A program made the position numbers and the translations under genes. Of a stretch of 64,000 nt of DNA, positions 19,858-31,803 are shown piece by piece. Source of the stretch: Eustoma russellianum (Eukaryota > Streptophyta > Magnoliopsida > Gentianales > Gentianaceae); assembly GCA_036186865.1 (NCBI GenBank), contig AP025069.1, positions 6,332,914-6,396,913 of the forward strand, given 5' to 3'. The notes below the pieces were generated by a model that ran no database searches, was not told the origin of the DNA, and was given only the letters and a program-made list of their open reading frames with translations. Position 1 is the stretch's first letter. Each line of letters starts with the position of its first letter.

Positions 19858-20262
19858 TTAAAAAGAAGTTCCATTTAGCTTGGTGAAAAAGAAAAATACA
19901 ACGTGGCTTTTCACATGAAGTGTTTGATTTTTTTTGGGACGAAATATTCTTGATCGAATGAATGAACTAACCGACAAATAATTCAGCAAGCTAAATTTTA
20001 TGCCTGCATTATGATAATGGTGTGCTGTTATTTGGGTAAAAAAATTGACATTCACATGTCTGCTTTCTACATTCACAATCTCATCATTTTATTTTTAAAC
20101 TACAACAATAACATTACACTAATATCTTAGAAACTCCTGCCTATGACAGGATATGAGGAGGTCGGCTATATGCAATTATACTCGTGCGTTAGAAACACAC
20201 ATAGGTTGTTTTCGATGACCAATAATAAAAATTGAGTCAAGTTGTGTCGATCAACTGCTACT
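19858..20262. repeat. Diverged duplication, copy 2 (contains minus-strand SINE tail)
   Basis: Partner of 17810-18340. It keeps CACATGAAGTGTTTGATT, AATAATTCA, GCATTATGATAATG, GTGCTGTTATTTGG, CACATGTC and the minus-strand SINE tail (about 20120-20250, with the TCCTGCCTATGACAGGATAT hairpin-like stretch). Both copies have the SINE in the same place, so the SINE was present before the duplication. Confidence 0.55.
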
Positions 20263-20463
20263 TCACAATATAAGAAGTGCAGCTAATTTAGTGAGTCATT
20301 TTACTTTATTCTATCATATTCTAAAGTGATGAAAAAATGTGTCATTGACTCCGTTAGAAGTGGAAAGATCATTTTATTTTTAAAGTAATAGCAAAAAATG
20401 AAATGGGTTCGCAAATAGTATTGGATGAAAGAGAGAGAACTAAATTTAAACACCACCTCAGTA

Positions 20464-20727
20464 CTACTTGTTATGGATATATTGAAATTTCAAGAATAAA
20501 CATGATGTTGATATACATTGTAGAGGTAGATATTATATTAAATGTAGATATCTAAAATATATATATCTTTTGTATTATCTAAAAGGTTTGTCCAAGTTTA
20601 TATTCACTCCATGAGTCCTATAAATAGGACCACATATCATATATGAAAGGCACACCTTTAGATACAAAGTTCTTTAATTTCTCTTCCTCTTCTCTATTAT
20701 ATTCTTGCTTGAGTTTACAACACTACT
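20464..20727 (+). mobile_element. Solo LTR, 254 bp, with perfect ctact TSD
   Basis: The LTR runs 20469-20722, begins TGTTATGG and ends TTTACAACA. The five-base repeat ctact flanks it at 20464-20468 and 20723-20727. A TATAAATA box lies at 20619-20626, and a pyrimidine-rich CTCTTCCTCTTCTCT stretch follows. The form TGTT...ACA with a 5 bp TSD fits a small copia or TRIM-type LTR left after LTR-LTR recombination. It has no similarity to the 775 bp copia LTR beyond generic features. Confidence 0.8.
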
Positions 20728-21094
20728 GACAGTTCTCGGAGAGAGGCACTTAAATTTTATCTACAAACCGACTAAATTATATTAGTTCCGAATTATTTTT
20801 ATTGGCAATAAATTAGAAGAATGCATTAACGGTATAAGTAAAATAGCAAATAATAAAATCAAAGGTTTGATAATAATTACATTGAATGATATCTTTAAAT
20901 AAATAAATAAAAGAATAGGTATAACATTTTTATTTTTGGAATAGTATATCCATGAGGTATACTTACAATTCTAGAGCACCCAAGGATCACGACCCTAGAC
21001 CTACCTATCAAAATAGAGTGCTATATCATTTTTATTTATAATAATTTATAATAATGTCACCACGAAGTGTATTCAGAATTGTAGAGTACTAGAG
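20728..21094. other. AT-rich intergenic DNA, no gene seen
   Basis: No gene or repeat edge recognised. The phrase AAGATCC/GACCCTAGACC-TACCTA near 20985 recurs near 21363, suggesting that a short dispersed repeat flanks the SINE at 21095. Confidence 0.45.
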
Positions 21095-21345
21095 CCGGCC
21101 CCAGGGTATAATCCAGTTGGTACTCAGGTTGGAATTTGATCCAAGAAGTCAAGAGTTCGAATCCATGAACACGCACAGTGTGGTTGCTCCACTGCTGCGC
21201 TAAGCCAAGGTCTAGTTTGTGGGACACCTTGTGTGGTCACTGCGTAAGTCTTTACCTAACTTAAAAGGTTGTTGGATTTCTGATTTGCATCCTCCTCGAA
21301 GTTGGGACGGTGGACTCTGGGAATGATGTTTTGGTGCAAGAATCG
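21095..21345 (+). mobile_element. tRNA-derived SINE (family S1), second copy
   Basis: Box A-like GTATAATCCAGTTGG is at about 21106-21120 and box B GAGTTCGAATCC at 21153-21164. The body has GACACCTTGTGTGG, CTTTACCTAACTTA and TTTCTGATTTGCATC, in the same order as the copy at 15252-15556. This supports S1 as a real family in this genome. Confidence 0.7.
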
Positions 21346-22615
21346 TACAGCAGGCAAAGATTAAGACCCTAGACCAACCTACCAAATAGAAAACTCTATT
21401 GTTGGAGGTCATTATTAAAGGCAATTTTTCATTGTTGGCTTCTAGTTTGTGGACAAAGAACACCTGAAATCCTTTCAATCAAACGAAGATCCTAATTTAG
21501 ACCACCCAGCCCGCCCGCCCGCCCGCCCACGCTCTTATTATTATTCTTCTTTGTACCTTTTCAAGTTTTCGCTTTCAGCAGACGTAACCCATGTTCATGT
21601 GGTAAACTATGGATATTCATTTTTCATTCTGTTGAGGTAGGATGTGAAGGCATAGGAAAATAATTTCATTTTCAAGAGTAATTGTTGGAAAAGTAGACAA
21701 AATATGGTAACAAAATAGAGATAAATAAAAACAAATCAGTGAGTAAGGTAGACTACGCGGCAAATGCTTCTCAGGATATGACGGCTTCTTCTTTTCGTTT
21801 CTGTACAAGAAGAAGACTGAAGTTGTCCGTTTAAAGTGTTTAATACCAGATGAATAAGAAAAAACATGGAAGAAATTTTGCAGATTTTCATAAAAAACAA
21901 AAAAGGTTTTTCAATGATCATTTCAAAGTATATCAATAATTATTTTCAGAAGTGCATCAAAAGTATGTGAACAAAACCTTTTAATCCTTGTATCTATAGA
22001 CTTTAAATCACAATAAAGAAAATAATTTACACATCTCTATAGAATTGAACTTTTAAAGTTAGTCTATCATTGTTCAAGATTGGAAGGAGATGCCTCAAGC
22101 TGCAAAATTGCATCATTTCATCAAAAGACAGTAGATATTTTATGTTATCTAGGGCATAGGTAAAGACGTCCTTGTAGGCCATGATCATGCGATGTACTGT
22201 CTCGCTCTTTCTTGTTTTGTTTCCCTTGACATTGTGCTCGTACATCAATTTATTTTATTTTCTTTAACAAATGAGACATAAGCATTAGTAGTATCATTGT
22301 ATTGAGTTTTCACTTGGAATTTTTTGACGATCCTAAAATTTATCTTCACAATTTTATTCTGACAATCACATAGTTGTTAGTTCCATAAAAATCACTTAAG
22401 ATAAGGTTGAATAGATTATTGAGCTATTAATACTTAGAGATATTAAAATAGATGAAGATGGCAACTATTGAAAATGAAGAAGTTACTTTGATTCTGCTTT
22501 AACTCTCATTTTGGCTATTTCATTACACTTCATAGGAGATCGCTCTCATTTAAAAGATAAAAATACAGAATCACTCTCAAATCATGCAATCTCATTACAC
22601 TTTATAGGAGATAGT
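21346..22615. other. Intergenic DNA up to LTR A, no gene recognised
   Basis: A short (CCCG)n-type run is at about 21509-21529. The open frames here (such as 22027-22248 minus) show no domain, signal peptide or family I recognise. The stretch stops at the TG start of LTR A. Confidence 0.5.
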
Positions 22616-24495
22616 TGTTACGCCCTAAAAAGTTTCATTACTTTGATATGTATTTTTATCGTGATTACATATGTGTAATTTTTGCGCTTGTAGTGAAAAA
22701 TACGAAATATTGAAATGCGACGAAATTCGTTAACGAACTTTACGATTTTGTGATAAGAATTAAAACAATACGAATATGTAACAACTTAAATATTAGGATA
22801 AATTAAACCAAAATAAAAATATATGACACAAGAATTAAGGGTATTTAAATAAACGGAAAAAGAAAGCAAGACATGGCTAGATATTTTTGGGCAATAGGAA
22901 AAATTATATTATATGTAGGTATGTTAATATTTTAGGCGGTCAAGGGTAAGAAGAAGAAGAAGAAAAAATTGTGGTTAGAATAATACTCCAACAAAATACC
23001 AAGTGTAGAAATTTGTGTATAAATCAAGTGATGAAATTTTGTCACATTCTAACCACTCTCACTCACCTTTTGGCCGTCCCCCATAAGCAAGGAAGAAGAC
23101 ATTTTTGTCTTGCTCAAGCCATCATTTAATATACCAAAAGCCTTACAACTCTTACATACATTTCTTATACCTCTTACAACTTCCAACCAAACCAACCTAC
23201 CTCCTCTTTTCTCCTTAAAAATCGGTCAAGCAAGGCAAAGGGAAGAAGACATTATCTTCCAACTCTCCACCATTCCCTCCTTTGTCAAGACAACTAACTA
23301 TCCTCATCCTCTTCCATCAACCTTTCAAGTTTCATGATAGTCTTCATCCACCCCACTAATTTTTTCCCCCAACCGATTTTTCCTCTATAGAAAGACAGAA
23401 GACATTTTCTTCTTCACATTTCAACACTTGACACAACTTTCATCTTCCAAAACTCTCTCTTCTCTCTCTCAAGCAAGAAACAAGTCTTCCAAGCCTTCTT
23501 TCTACCCCTCTTGGCCGAGATTTACAAGGTAGAAAACAAGGTGTAGTTTTCTTCTCTTCATACCAAAACACTAGCCATAACATCCTTCTACATTCAAGCA
23601 CTAAGGGTACCAAGTATAGTTGAGCCAAGAACCAAGGTGGAAGCAAGGTAAGAACACCATATAAGTTAAGTTATTCTTCTTCCATTCATCCATTCCATGG
23701 TTGCTCACTAATCCTTTCTTTTCTTTGTCAAAACCGTGGGCTACATAAGTCTTAAAGGAAAAGTTTTTCATCAAGCCAAGTGAAGAAATCTTCACTTTTA
23801 TTTAAAGATTAAGTGATAAAGGCAAGTATTCTTTATAGATCCTTCATGGATTTTCAAAGATCTAAGTATTTATGTTCATATAAAGTTTGGATCATCCATG
23901 ATGTATGTTCAACGTATTAATATCAAGAATATGCAAAAGCTATGTTCATAAGTGTCGTAAAATATATGAGGATATATGTATATACACACATGGACATATT
24001 GCATAAAAATGAGTATATATGTGTAAATAAAATGAGATGAACACTCTTATGTGATGCATATAAAATTTAAAGAAAGAAAATGAAGATATATGTTATGTTA
24101 GGAAAAGTGTACTAAGAAAACATTTCTATTGCATGTATTCATATGTTTTTCATGAAGATCATCACTTGTGTGTTTATTTATGATTTTGGCTTTCATGAGC
24201 TTTTGTGTTCTTGATTTAGCATGTTATGAGGCAATCATATTCATGTCTAAGATTCTAGTTCACAAAAGATGTTTCTTGATGATCTCCATATTATTTCATG
24301 TATGTATATTTTTTTGCCATAGTAGGGTTTTATAGTCTATTTGCTTTATTTTCATGGTTTCCATCATTTGGCATGATAATGTATTTTATGATGATTTTGT
24401 AAGACTTTATGTTTATGGAAACCAATATGTATAAAGTTGGTATAAATGTTCAAGTCATGATATAAGTAAAAGAAGTGGAAAAGAAAAGGATTTAG

Positions 24496-24498
<3 letters not shown>
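22616..24498 (+). repeat. Left part of a long gypsy-type LTR (LTR A)
   Basis: It begins TGTTACGCCC and is similar along its length to the LTR of gypsy B, which begins TGTTACGACC at 49489. Shared marks are TAACAACTTAA, TAAATTAAA(C/T)CAAAA and a block around CAAAACCGTG near 23730, also present in gypsy B (near 50265) and gypsy C (near 27287). The LTR continues in pieces after each inserted element: 24691-24978, 42055-42730, and 48146-49488, where gypsy B enters. Its 3' end is not seen. Open frames inside it (23110-23337 and minus ones) are not protein-like. Confidence 0.7.

Positions 24499-24553
<55 letters not shown>
24499..24553. repeat. (AT)n microsatellite
   Basis: About 55 bases of uninterrupted AT dinucleotide in LTR A, directly before the LINE 3' fragment at 24554. 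The Ile-Tyr repeat protein it appears to encode is an artefact. Confidence 0.95.
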
Positions 24554-24554
<1 letters not shown>

Positions 24555-24690
24555 TATACACATCGTATATGATTGGAGGTTGACAATCATTAGTTCGCTT
24601 CATTATCTCTTTTCATATGATGAATTTTTCGTAATATGGTTTTCCTCCGCCATAAGTGAGGGTGATTAATAATATAGCCTTCTCAAAAAA
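24554..24690 (+). mobile_element. Orphan LINE 3' end (LINE0), severely 5'-truncated
   Basis: It matches the last part of the LINEs further right: ATCGTATATGATTGGAGG, AATCATTAGTTCG, then GTAATATGGTTTTCCTCCGC and CATAAGTGAGG just before an AT-rich tail. Only about 130 bases were copied, as with very early abortion of target-primed synthesis. Confidence 0.75.
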
Positions 24691-24978
24691 ATATATGTGC
24701 ACATACATACATATATATATATACACACATATATATATAGATTCGGCCAAAGGGGAAAAGGGAGAGAAAGAATAAAACTTATGACATGTTATATGTATAA
24801 ATATGTTTGATATAAAAAGAAAAGGTGATAAGAGTAAAATATAGAATAAAGAAGTGTATTATATAAAAGAGAAAATATAAATGTGTATATATATGTATAT
24901 TCGGCCAAAGGGACAGCTTTATATATATATATATACATATATATATGTATATATGTGTGTGTGTGTGTGTGTGTATGT
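24691..24978 (+). repeat. LTR A continuation, with block X (24765-24907) and TA/TG microsatellites
   Basis: Block X, 143 bp, is repeated at 42731-42873 with only one difference seen (t/a in AAAACTTATG versus AAAACATATG). It ends ATTCGGCCA, a motif that recurs through LTR A and LTR B. After it come (TA)n and (TG)n runs, the latter at about 24953-24974, and then LINE1. Confidence 0.7.
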
Positions 24979-25075
24979 AGAAAAAATGTTTGTCCTCTCT
25001 CTGCCCTCCTGCGATCTGCAGCGGTACTGCTTTCCACTGCTTCCATTGCTTCCTCCATCATCTCCGCCATTCACC

Positions 25076-26282
25076 ATGAAGGCTAGCAACCCTAATCCGC
25101 CACAGCATCCCTCAGAGCCGCCAGCAGCGCTCCCCAACATCGACCTTCAAGCCAATCCAGAAATATAAGGGTGATCCAATGATCACATTTACAGAGGAGG
25201 AGATACAGTCATTGGCCGCACTATATAGATTCACATTGGTGGGGACTTTCTGGTATGGGCGTCCTCCTCTTACCACGATCCGATCGACCATCGATCGGGT
25301 GGGATTTGCAGGAGCAGTTAAGGTTGGATTATTGGATGCTTCTCATGTTTTACTGCATTTCGATCAAGAACAAGATTACTATCGTTGTTTTTCACGTCAG
25401 GGATGGATGATCTCCAGCAAACATATGTGCGTAACCAAATGGACTCCTGATTACGATCCTGCCATTGAAGTGCCTATTGTTCCTATATGGGTCTCATTTC
25501 CTGGTCTTCCTATTCATTTTCATCGCAAAGATGCGCTCTTTAACATTGCAAAAATGCTTGGAACTCCTCTTAAGCTTGATGCGGCGACAGCAGCAACAAT
25601 AAATCGCCCCTCCGTGGCACGTATATGCATGGAACTTGATGTATCTAAGGAATTGCCAAAGCGTGTGCACATACAGACATCCACAAGAATCGTCACCCAA
25701 TCGGTGGAATATGAGGATCTTCCTTCGTATTGTGCAGATTGCTATAGATTAGGTCATATCACTGCTGACTGCAGGAAATCCACCGAATTCAATGATGAGA
25801 AACAGCTTCGGCGCCCTGCAGTATTGGATACAGAAAAGCGTCCAATAGAACAACAGAAAAAAACAACGCTGGACTCCAAAAAAGAATCCACCGCAGCCGG
25901 ATCTGCCGCATCCAGTTTTGCCTGAGATACGCTTTCATCATCTCCGGTTGCATTGATCTCAAGAGAGGTCCTAGTCCCCAGGCTTTCACAGCAACCTCCA
26001 TCTCCTGATCTTCGGGTAACTGAGGGACTCGTAGATGTTCAGGAGTTATCACGGTTACGTGGTATTAATGACTATATGGTTGAAGACATTTCAAGGCATG
26101 TTGATTCCTCCACTCATTCTGATAATGAGATGCATCTCCAGTTAGCAGTATATCGCACAAATGAGCAGGATAGTGAAAATGATCCCTATGCAGGTATTGC
26201 TAGTTTATTTGAGGCCAATACATCAGAGTCCAATCCGCAAGGGGCCATAATTCAGATTGCACAGCCAAGTGAGGTCCTTAAT
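25076..26282 (+). pseudogene. LINE1 ORF1 (nucleic-acid-binding protein), 5' part
   Basis: ORF1 proteins coat LINE RNA. Here the ATG at 25076 opens a short frame that stops at 25168. The main frame runs from about 25152 to 26282 with one in-frame TGA at 25923. It contains a DUF4283-like region (TLVGTFWYGRP near 25218, then IWVSFPGLPIHF near 25480) and a CCHC knuckle C-x2-C-x4-H-x4-C (CADCYRLGHITADC) near 25733. After that comes a Pro/Ser/Glu-rich, probably disordered tail. Gypsy C cuts the frame at 26283; the last codons resume after 37348. The lesions are one frameshift, one stop and one insertion. Confidence 0.85.
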
Positions 26283-26860
26283 TGTTGTACCCCAACGATA
26301 TTGTACTTGGAACTATGATGAAATGGCGAAATGAAATGTTAGATCTTCCAAGTATATTTTATTAAGTTATAATATTGCCTCTTTAATTAAATCCCCTTAA
26401 AGTAGATACTATATAATGAAAGAGCTGAGCCTTATGAAGCAAATGAAATGATCAATTCACCCCCAGGGCCTAAGAGATTTCGGCCCAAGGCTTAAAAAGG
26501 GCCTTAGAAGGTTTTTCAAATTTATAAGAAGGATGATCTTAAGGGCCTTCTTAAAATAAGCCCAATGGAAATTAAGGAGTTTTAAGTAGTGGGGCAATTT
26601 TCCCCCAACTCTCATAAATTTCGGCCCTTAACCCAAAAGAACTCAAGATTTCCTTAATTTCATTTTTAAATCAAGAAAAAGGGGAAAATAATTAATTAAA
26701 AGGGGCAACTACCCACATAGCTTTTCATTAAACACACTTGAGAAGTGATTTAAGCATGGTAATGGCTACTAAAGGCCATTACCACCGGTTTTTCCTCTAT
26801 GGATAACCCAAGGAGTCTTTCAAATCTTACCATGGTTACTTTATGTTAACCACAAGGTTA

Positions 26861-26970
26861 AAGTAACCCAAGTTAGCCTTAAAGTAACTCTAGTTGGATA
26901 AAGTAATCCAAGTTAGCCGTAAAGTAACTATAGTTGAATAAAGTAACTCAAGTAGCATTAAAGTGGCCTT
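26861..26970. repeat. 40 bp tandem repeat in gypsy C LTR, about 2.7 units
   Basis: The unit starts AAGTAACCCAAGTTAGCCTT, with starts at 26861, 26901 and 26941. The array is also present after 32910 and after 33755 in the other LTR copies. Confidence 0.8.
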
Positions 26971-29389
26971 GGTTAGCTAAGAGTAACTTAGGTTAATTAG
27001 CCTAACCAAGCCAAGGTAAACCCTTCTTCTCCCTTTGCTTCCCACGGCTAAACCACTTTAGCCTAGTGAAGAAATCTCTCTCCCAAGAAACTCTAGAACA
27101 CTCTCCCTCAAGAATTCACAAGGAGCAAGAGACTTCCCTCTTTTCCATTAAGGAACACGGCTAGTTTGAGCCAAGGAGTCCAAGATCTTCAAGCCTCAAG
27201 AATCCTCTAAGTAAGTGCATGCTAATACTTCTAAGTAAATCCTATATTTCAAAGAATGAAGCTCACATAGGTACCCTTCTTTTCTTGCCAAAACCGTGAC
27301 TCCAAGGATGGTCACTAGATGAAGATTTTGCAAGATACTAAGAGAAGCTAACTTCTTGGTGGGTTGGATTCGTTGCTATCTCCATTCAAGTTTTATTTTG
27401 GTAAGAGAATCATTGCCTCACTCTAGTTGTGTTTTCAATTAAGATAATAGCTAATGTTCCTTCTATTTTTCCTTCCAAAAACATGGGTTATGTTGAAGTT
27501 GGAGGAAGACTTCACTCCATCCCAAACAAGGCTCAAACTAGAAGAAAGATCTAAGATTGAATGAGGCAAGTACACTATAAATACTCGTGGCTTGTGTGTG
27601 ACAGTATATGCTTGAATGTCTAGATGTTATTAAGTTTTAATCTTAAATGTAAAATGCTAAGTTTGAAGCATGAAGTTTTCGGATTCTTGAGTAAAGTGGC
27701 TTGCATGTATGAGATTTTCTTCAAAGGTGGATTCTTTGCTCTTTGTAAGTATAAATATGATGTTAATCTAAGATGACTATGGCAAAGTTCTCTTCTTTGA
27801 CATGTAAGGGGGACGGTTGGATTAAAATGGGGAATAAATGTGGTTCTTGTGATAGAATGTAACTTGTGGAGTAATGGATGTGTACAAGATGTATGCTTTA
27901 TGACTTAAGTTTAATATGTTTATTATGGAAATATGATTTAAGCCCTTTCATGCGTATGAAATGGGCTGTTTTGGGGGTATGGTATGTACACATCAAATAT
28001 ACCAAGAATAGATTCTAGTAGGAACAAAAAGTGCAAGACCAAGGAGTGATTTGTGTAATCTTCAAAACTGTTTTTGAAGTGATGTGTAGATGACTTTTGG
28101 AATGTATTAGTACCTGCAAAGTCTTATGCTAAAGGTGTATTTGATGATTAGAAAGGCATTTATGAAAAATGACTCAAGTTGGGACACTTTTAGTAAGGAA
28201 AAGTGACAATAATGGGAACTACTGGAACAGGGCAGAATAATGATACGTATTGCAAGCCCTGAAAATGGATCTTAGAAGTATGAAATTAAGCTAATTTTTG
28301 GTATGACATTAGCCCTATGTATGTAGTAAATATGAGAGTTGGAATTTTGGTAAAATAAGTTGTGGTTTGTCCTTAATGGAATTTTTAGTAAAACTGGTCA
28401 AGCTGAAATTCACTCGACTGGACAGAATTTAAGTGGTGTATTGATTGACCCGAAAATGGACCTTAGAAATATGAAAATGGGCTGATTTTTGGTAGGATGC
28501 TAGCCATATGTGTTTATTAATTTCGTGAGTTAGAATTTTTGAAAAAGGACTTACGGTTTGATCACAGTAATATTCGTGGTAAAACTGGTCGCTCCAGAAA
28601 TCAGCATGTAACTGTTTTGGAAAAGTGAATACATGAACCCTTGAATGTTATTATGTTACTCTGGAAATTTTATGACGTTTACTTAGGACATTGATGAACA
28701 CATCCATATAAATTGTTCACTTTGGAATTATTATTTTATTGGGCAATTGCCGAAGTTAAGTTGGTATCACTAATCTGGAAAACTGGTCAGAATCAAGGAC
28801 TTGGTTGTATGGCTTGATTCTTGTGGGCTTAGACTCATTTGTAGGGTTTGGGATTATGAGCTATAATTTTCGGTATGTCTACAGTATTTTCCAGGGTGTG
28901 GCCCAAATTAAACGAGACTTATTGGGCTTAAAAGAAAGGTAAAAGAAAGGGCACTGCACTGCTGAAATTCAGCAGTACCCTGTTTAGTGATTAGTTAAAT
29001 TAAGGGTCTTATACGTCTCGTAACGTTACGAAAATTATACGGCGAATAGAAAAGACACCCTTATGCGTATCTATGACAGGAAATCATGATAATGGGCCTA
29101 AAACATGAGGTTTTGAGGCCGTGCAAACGAAACGATAATTCAGAAAATTTTTCCAGCCTAAAGAATAAGTTCGTACTTGTATGTAACGCATCATGTCACG
29201 TATTGCATGGTACATGTCATATATTGCATCATCGTCATTTACATGATTTATGAAACTGGTTTTATGAGAAAGAATATTGAAAAAGCATTTTTAAAGAAAA
29301 GATTCCATTTTTAAAAGAACGCTTTCCATCGATACCGTATGTTTCTGGCCAGCAGGACCCGCTCCACATCCGGGGTTAATTGATCTGAT

Positions 29390-29553
29390 GATAATGACCG
29401 TTCAGGCCCAGAGAGAATAGACCTGATTATGATAATGACCATTCAGGCCTGGAGAGAATAGACCTGATTATGATAATGAACGTTCAGGCCCGAAGAGAAT
29501 AGACCTGATTATGATAATGACCGTACAGGCCTGGAGAGAATAGACCTGGTGAC
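29390..29553. repeat. 41 bp tandem repeat in gypsy C LTR, four units
   Basis: The unit starts GATAATGACCGTTCAGGCCC, with unit starts at 29390, 29431, 29472 and 29513, an exact 41 bp period. Two decayed half-units (GTGACCGTTTTCGGATCC and ATGACCGTCTCAGATCC) follow up to about 29650. The 3' LTR has the same array from about 36302. Confidence 0.88.
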
Positions 29554-30432
29554 TATGATTGATGAAGTGACCGTTTTCGGATCCGGAAATAATAGATTCG
29601 AAGGAAAGAATATGACCGTCTCAGATCCGGATAGAATAGATCTGAACACTCTCTTGTTTTCATTGACGATGATGTTTTGAAAGAAAGAACGAAAGAACTT
29701 ATCTTTATTTTTATCATGGTGCATCACATGTACATACTCATGCATGTTGCGTTTAATGAGTCATCGAATATTTAGTACATGTTACTTAAACTAAGTTATT
29801 ATGACTTGGCAGCTCCTAAATTATGATCTTTTATAAGTTAAGATCTTTTATAAGTTTAATCTTTAATAAGTTATGATCTTTGATAAGTTATGAGCTGATT
29901 ACTTAAGGGTTTTGGATGGAAGGTCAGGTATGTTTCTAAACCAAATTTTTAGGGTTCGGTTCTTGTATGTACTTTCTATTTAATTTACGATTATTTATAG
30001 TTTACTTGCTGGTGACGTTGTCACTCACCCCCTTATTTTTCCTCCCTGAACAAGCAGGAAGTAGGGTCGAGTGGATCGAAGACGAACCAAGGGTTCCTTA
30101 TCCATAGAAAAGTGAGAGGTGGACGACTTAAGGAATTCTGCGATGATGGAAGTGATCGATGATCTTATTATGACTTTATGATGGAAACATTTACTCTTGG
30201 ATTTCTGCATTTTTATGAACATGTTGTAAGAATAATGATGGTTGCTTAGACGCTTTTATTTTAAAAGTTTTTATTCTGCCTTGGTTTTGCTTACTTGTTG
30301 ACGTGTAAGCATGAGAGTCCACGTATTTTATTCTGGACTAAGATATGTTATGGACCGACACCTGGTACTCTCTGTAGTGAAGTACGGCGGGCGCACTGTA
30401 TCCGGCTAGGCCGGGGTGCGGGGTGCTACAGG

Positions 30433-30444
30433 TGGTATCAGAGC
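30433..30444 (+). other. Primer-binding site, initiator tRNA-Met type (gypsy C)
   Basis: TGGTATCAGAGC lies two bases after the LTR end. It is the standard plant primer site complementary to the 3' end of tRNA-iMet. Confidence 0.9.
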
Positions 30445-30723
30445 TGAGGCTCTAGATCCGGACATAATATAGAATTAAGCTATGATTTTAGCAAACTAAG
30501 TTTGATCTTAGATCTAATTCATTATCCTAGATGTGAGTTGACCATAGACTAGGATGACTTAGACTGGAAATTAGGGTTTCGATCTGATGATAAGCCCTAG
30601 TTGATGACAATTTATAAGATGTAAACATGCCTACTTACATGCCTTTAAGATCTTATTTGGATTACAAATTAAATTTTGTCGCATATCTGAGTATTTATAC
30701 TTTGAGTAAGGCTCCGACACTCC

Positions 30724-31193
30724 ATGGTGCGGATGGCATCACGATTCAGTAAAATGACATCATCACTGCCACCCCCAGGAAACAGTAGGCTTTACCATCG
30801 ACAATTAGTAAGAGTACGTATTTCGGGGTTTGGCGGGGAATCTAGTCCAGAGAAGGCAGAAAGATGGTCAATTGAAGTTGAAGGTAACTTCATGATGATA
30901 CAGGTTCCAAATAGGATAAGGGCGCAGATTGTCCGACCCTTTTGAACGGTGAAGACAACCAATGGTGGAGGACTTACATCCAGCCACTACCCCGACCGAT
31001 AACTGGGACAGAATTTCTAGAAGAGTTTTGTGAGTTCTTCCTCTCTCAGGACTTAATCATGAGAAGGGTTGAGGAATTTGACTCATTAAGACAAGGGTTA
31101 GGCATCACCGTCTCAGAGTACGTTCGTCGTCGGTATGTTTCTTTGATCTTGGAGGATGAAAAATTTAAGGTGGTCAGATTTGTGCACGGTTAG
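30724..31193 (+). pseudogene. Gypsy C gag remnant
   Basis: Two frames, 30724-30945 and 30942-31193, cover a capsid-like region. The second has DNQWWRTYIQPLP, a C-terminal EEFDSLRQG block and ITVSEYVRR, which match the retrotransposon gag core (for example QWW near its start and a SV-EYxxxF-type end). No zinc knuckle or protease follows. It is broken by a frameshift and cannot encode a working capsid. Confidence 0.7.
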
Positions 31194-31439
31194 ACCTCCA
31201 GATCACAACTCGATTAGTCAAGGCGTATTCAAAACTTTTAACGAATTATCGGAGGACTGCTACAGAACGGAACGCGATAGTAAGAGAATGGAAGGACAAA
31301 ATAAACGACTTAACGAGAGTACTAAGAAATGAAGTAGGAAGTGGGAGCCGTATCCGCATAAGGTTAACAAAGAAACCACCAAGGTACGCCTAATTGCACA
31401 AGTTAAAAGTGAAGTGCCTATGTCCTACTTCCTATTAGC

Positions 31440-31790
31440 CAAGTATAAGTGATTATGATGCTTTCTTTAAGTTATGATGAGAAGACCATAAGTAAGTAAG
31501 TGAGGTTATTAGTGGTAGTATGACCGAGTATAACACTGTGTTTGGGACTCGGGGTCTCTGCCATGATATGTCACCGTTAGCATAGGTACATGTTTGTTGT
31601 GCATGTACTATATGGGAAATCAAACGGCATACCGTGTGCTATTATTCTTATCAAGAGTGCTATAGGACAATTTGAAAGCGTTATGACATCACGATATGAA
31701 AGCGCCATGTTAGGCAAGCGATGAAAAGCAAGTCATGATTATGAAAATCATGTTTTATGCGATTAGACCATTTTAGGATGACGATTAAGA
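31440..31790 (+). repeat. Fragment similar to LTR A/B inside gypsy C
   Basis: Blocks such as CACCGTTAGCATAGGTACATG, CATGTACTATA, GTGCTATTATTCTTAT and the GAAAATCATG-type tail occur in the same order in LTR B at about 55005-55220. The segment sits between the gag and reverse transcriptase remnants, so gypsy C is a chimera or carries an old insertion. Confidence 0.55.
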
Positions 31791-31803
31791 GTTCCCTAAG
31801 TCT

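Larger units (their letters stand above)
26283..30430 (+). repeat. Gypsy C 5' LTR (4148 bp)
   Basis: It begins TGTTGTACCCC and ends GGTGCTACA. It contains a 40 bp tandem repeat near 26861, a 41 bp tandem repeat at 29390-29553 and a run of TTATGATCTTT-type repeats near 29820-29890. It differs from the 3' LTR by scattered substitutions and small indels, so the insertion is clearly older than the copia tandem. No gene was seen in it. Confidence 0.88.

Noticed and set aside
22027..22248. A 73-codon minus-strand frame as a gene fragment
   Set aside because: No domain or family recognised and no supporting signals.
24364..24603. Minus-strand protein with long Ile-Tyr repeat
   Set aside because: It is the (AT)n microsatellite read in frame.
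25179..25925. A host zinc-finger gene
   Set aside because: DUF4283 plus a CCHC knuckle followed by an ORF2 endonuclease start is the standard plant LINE ORF1 layout.
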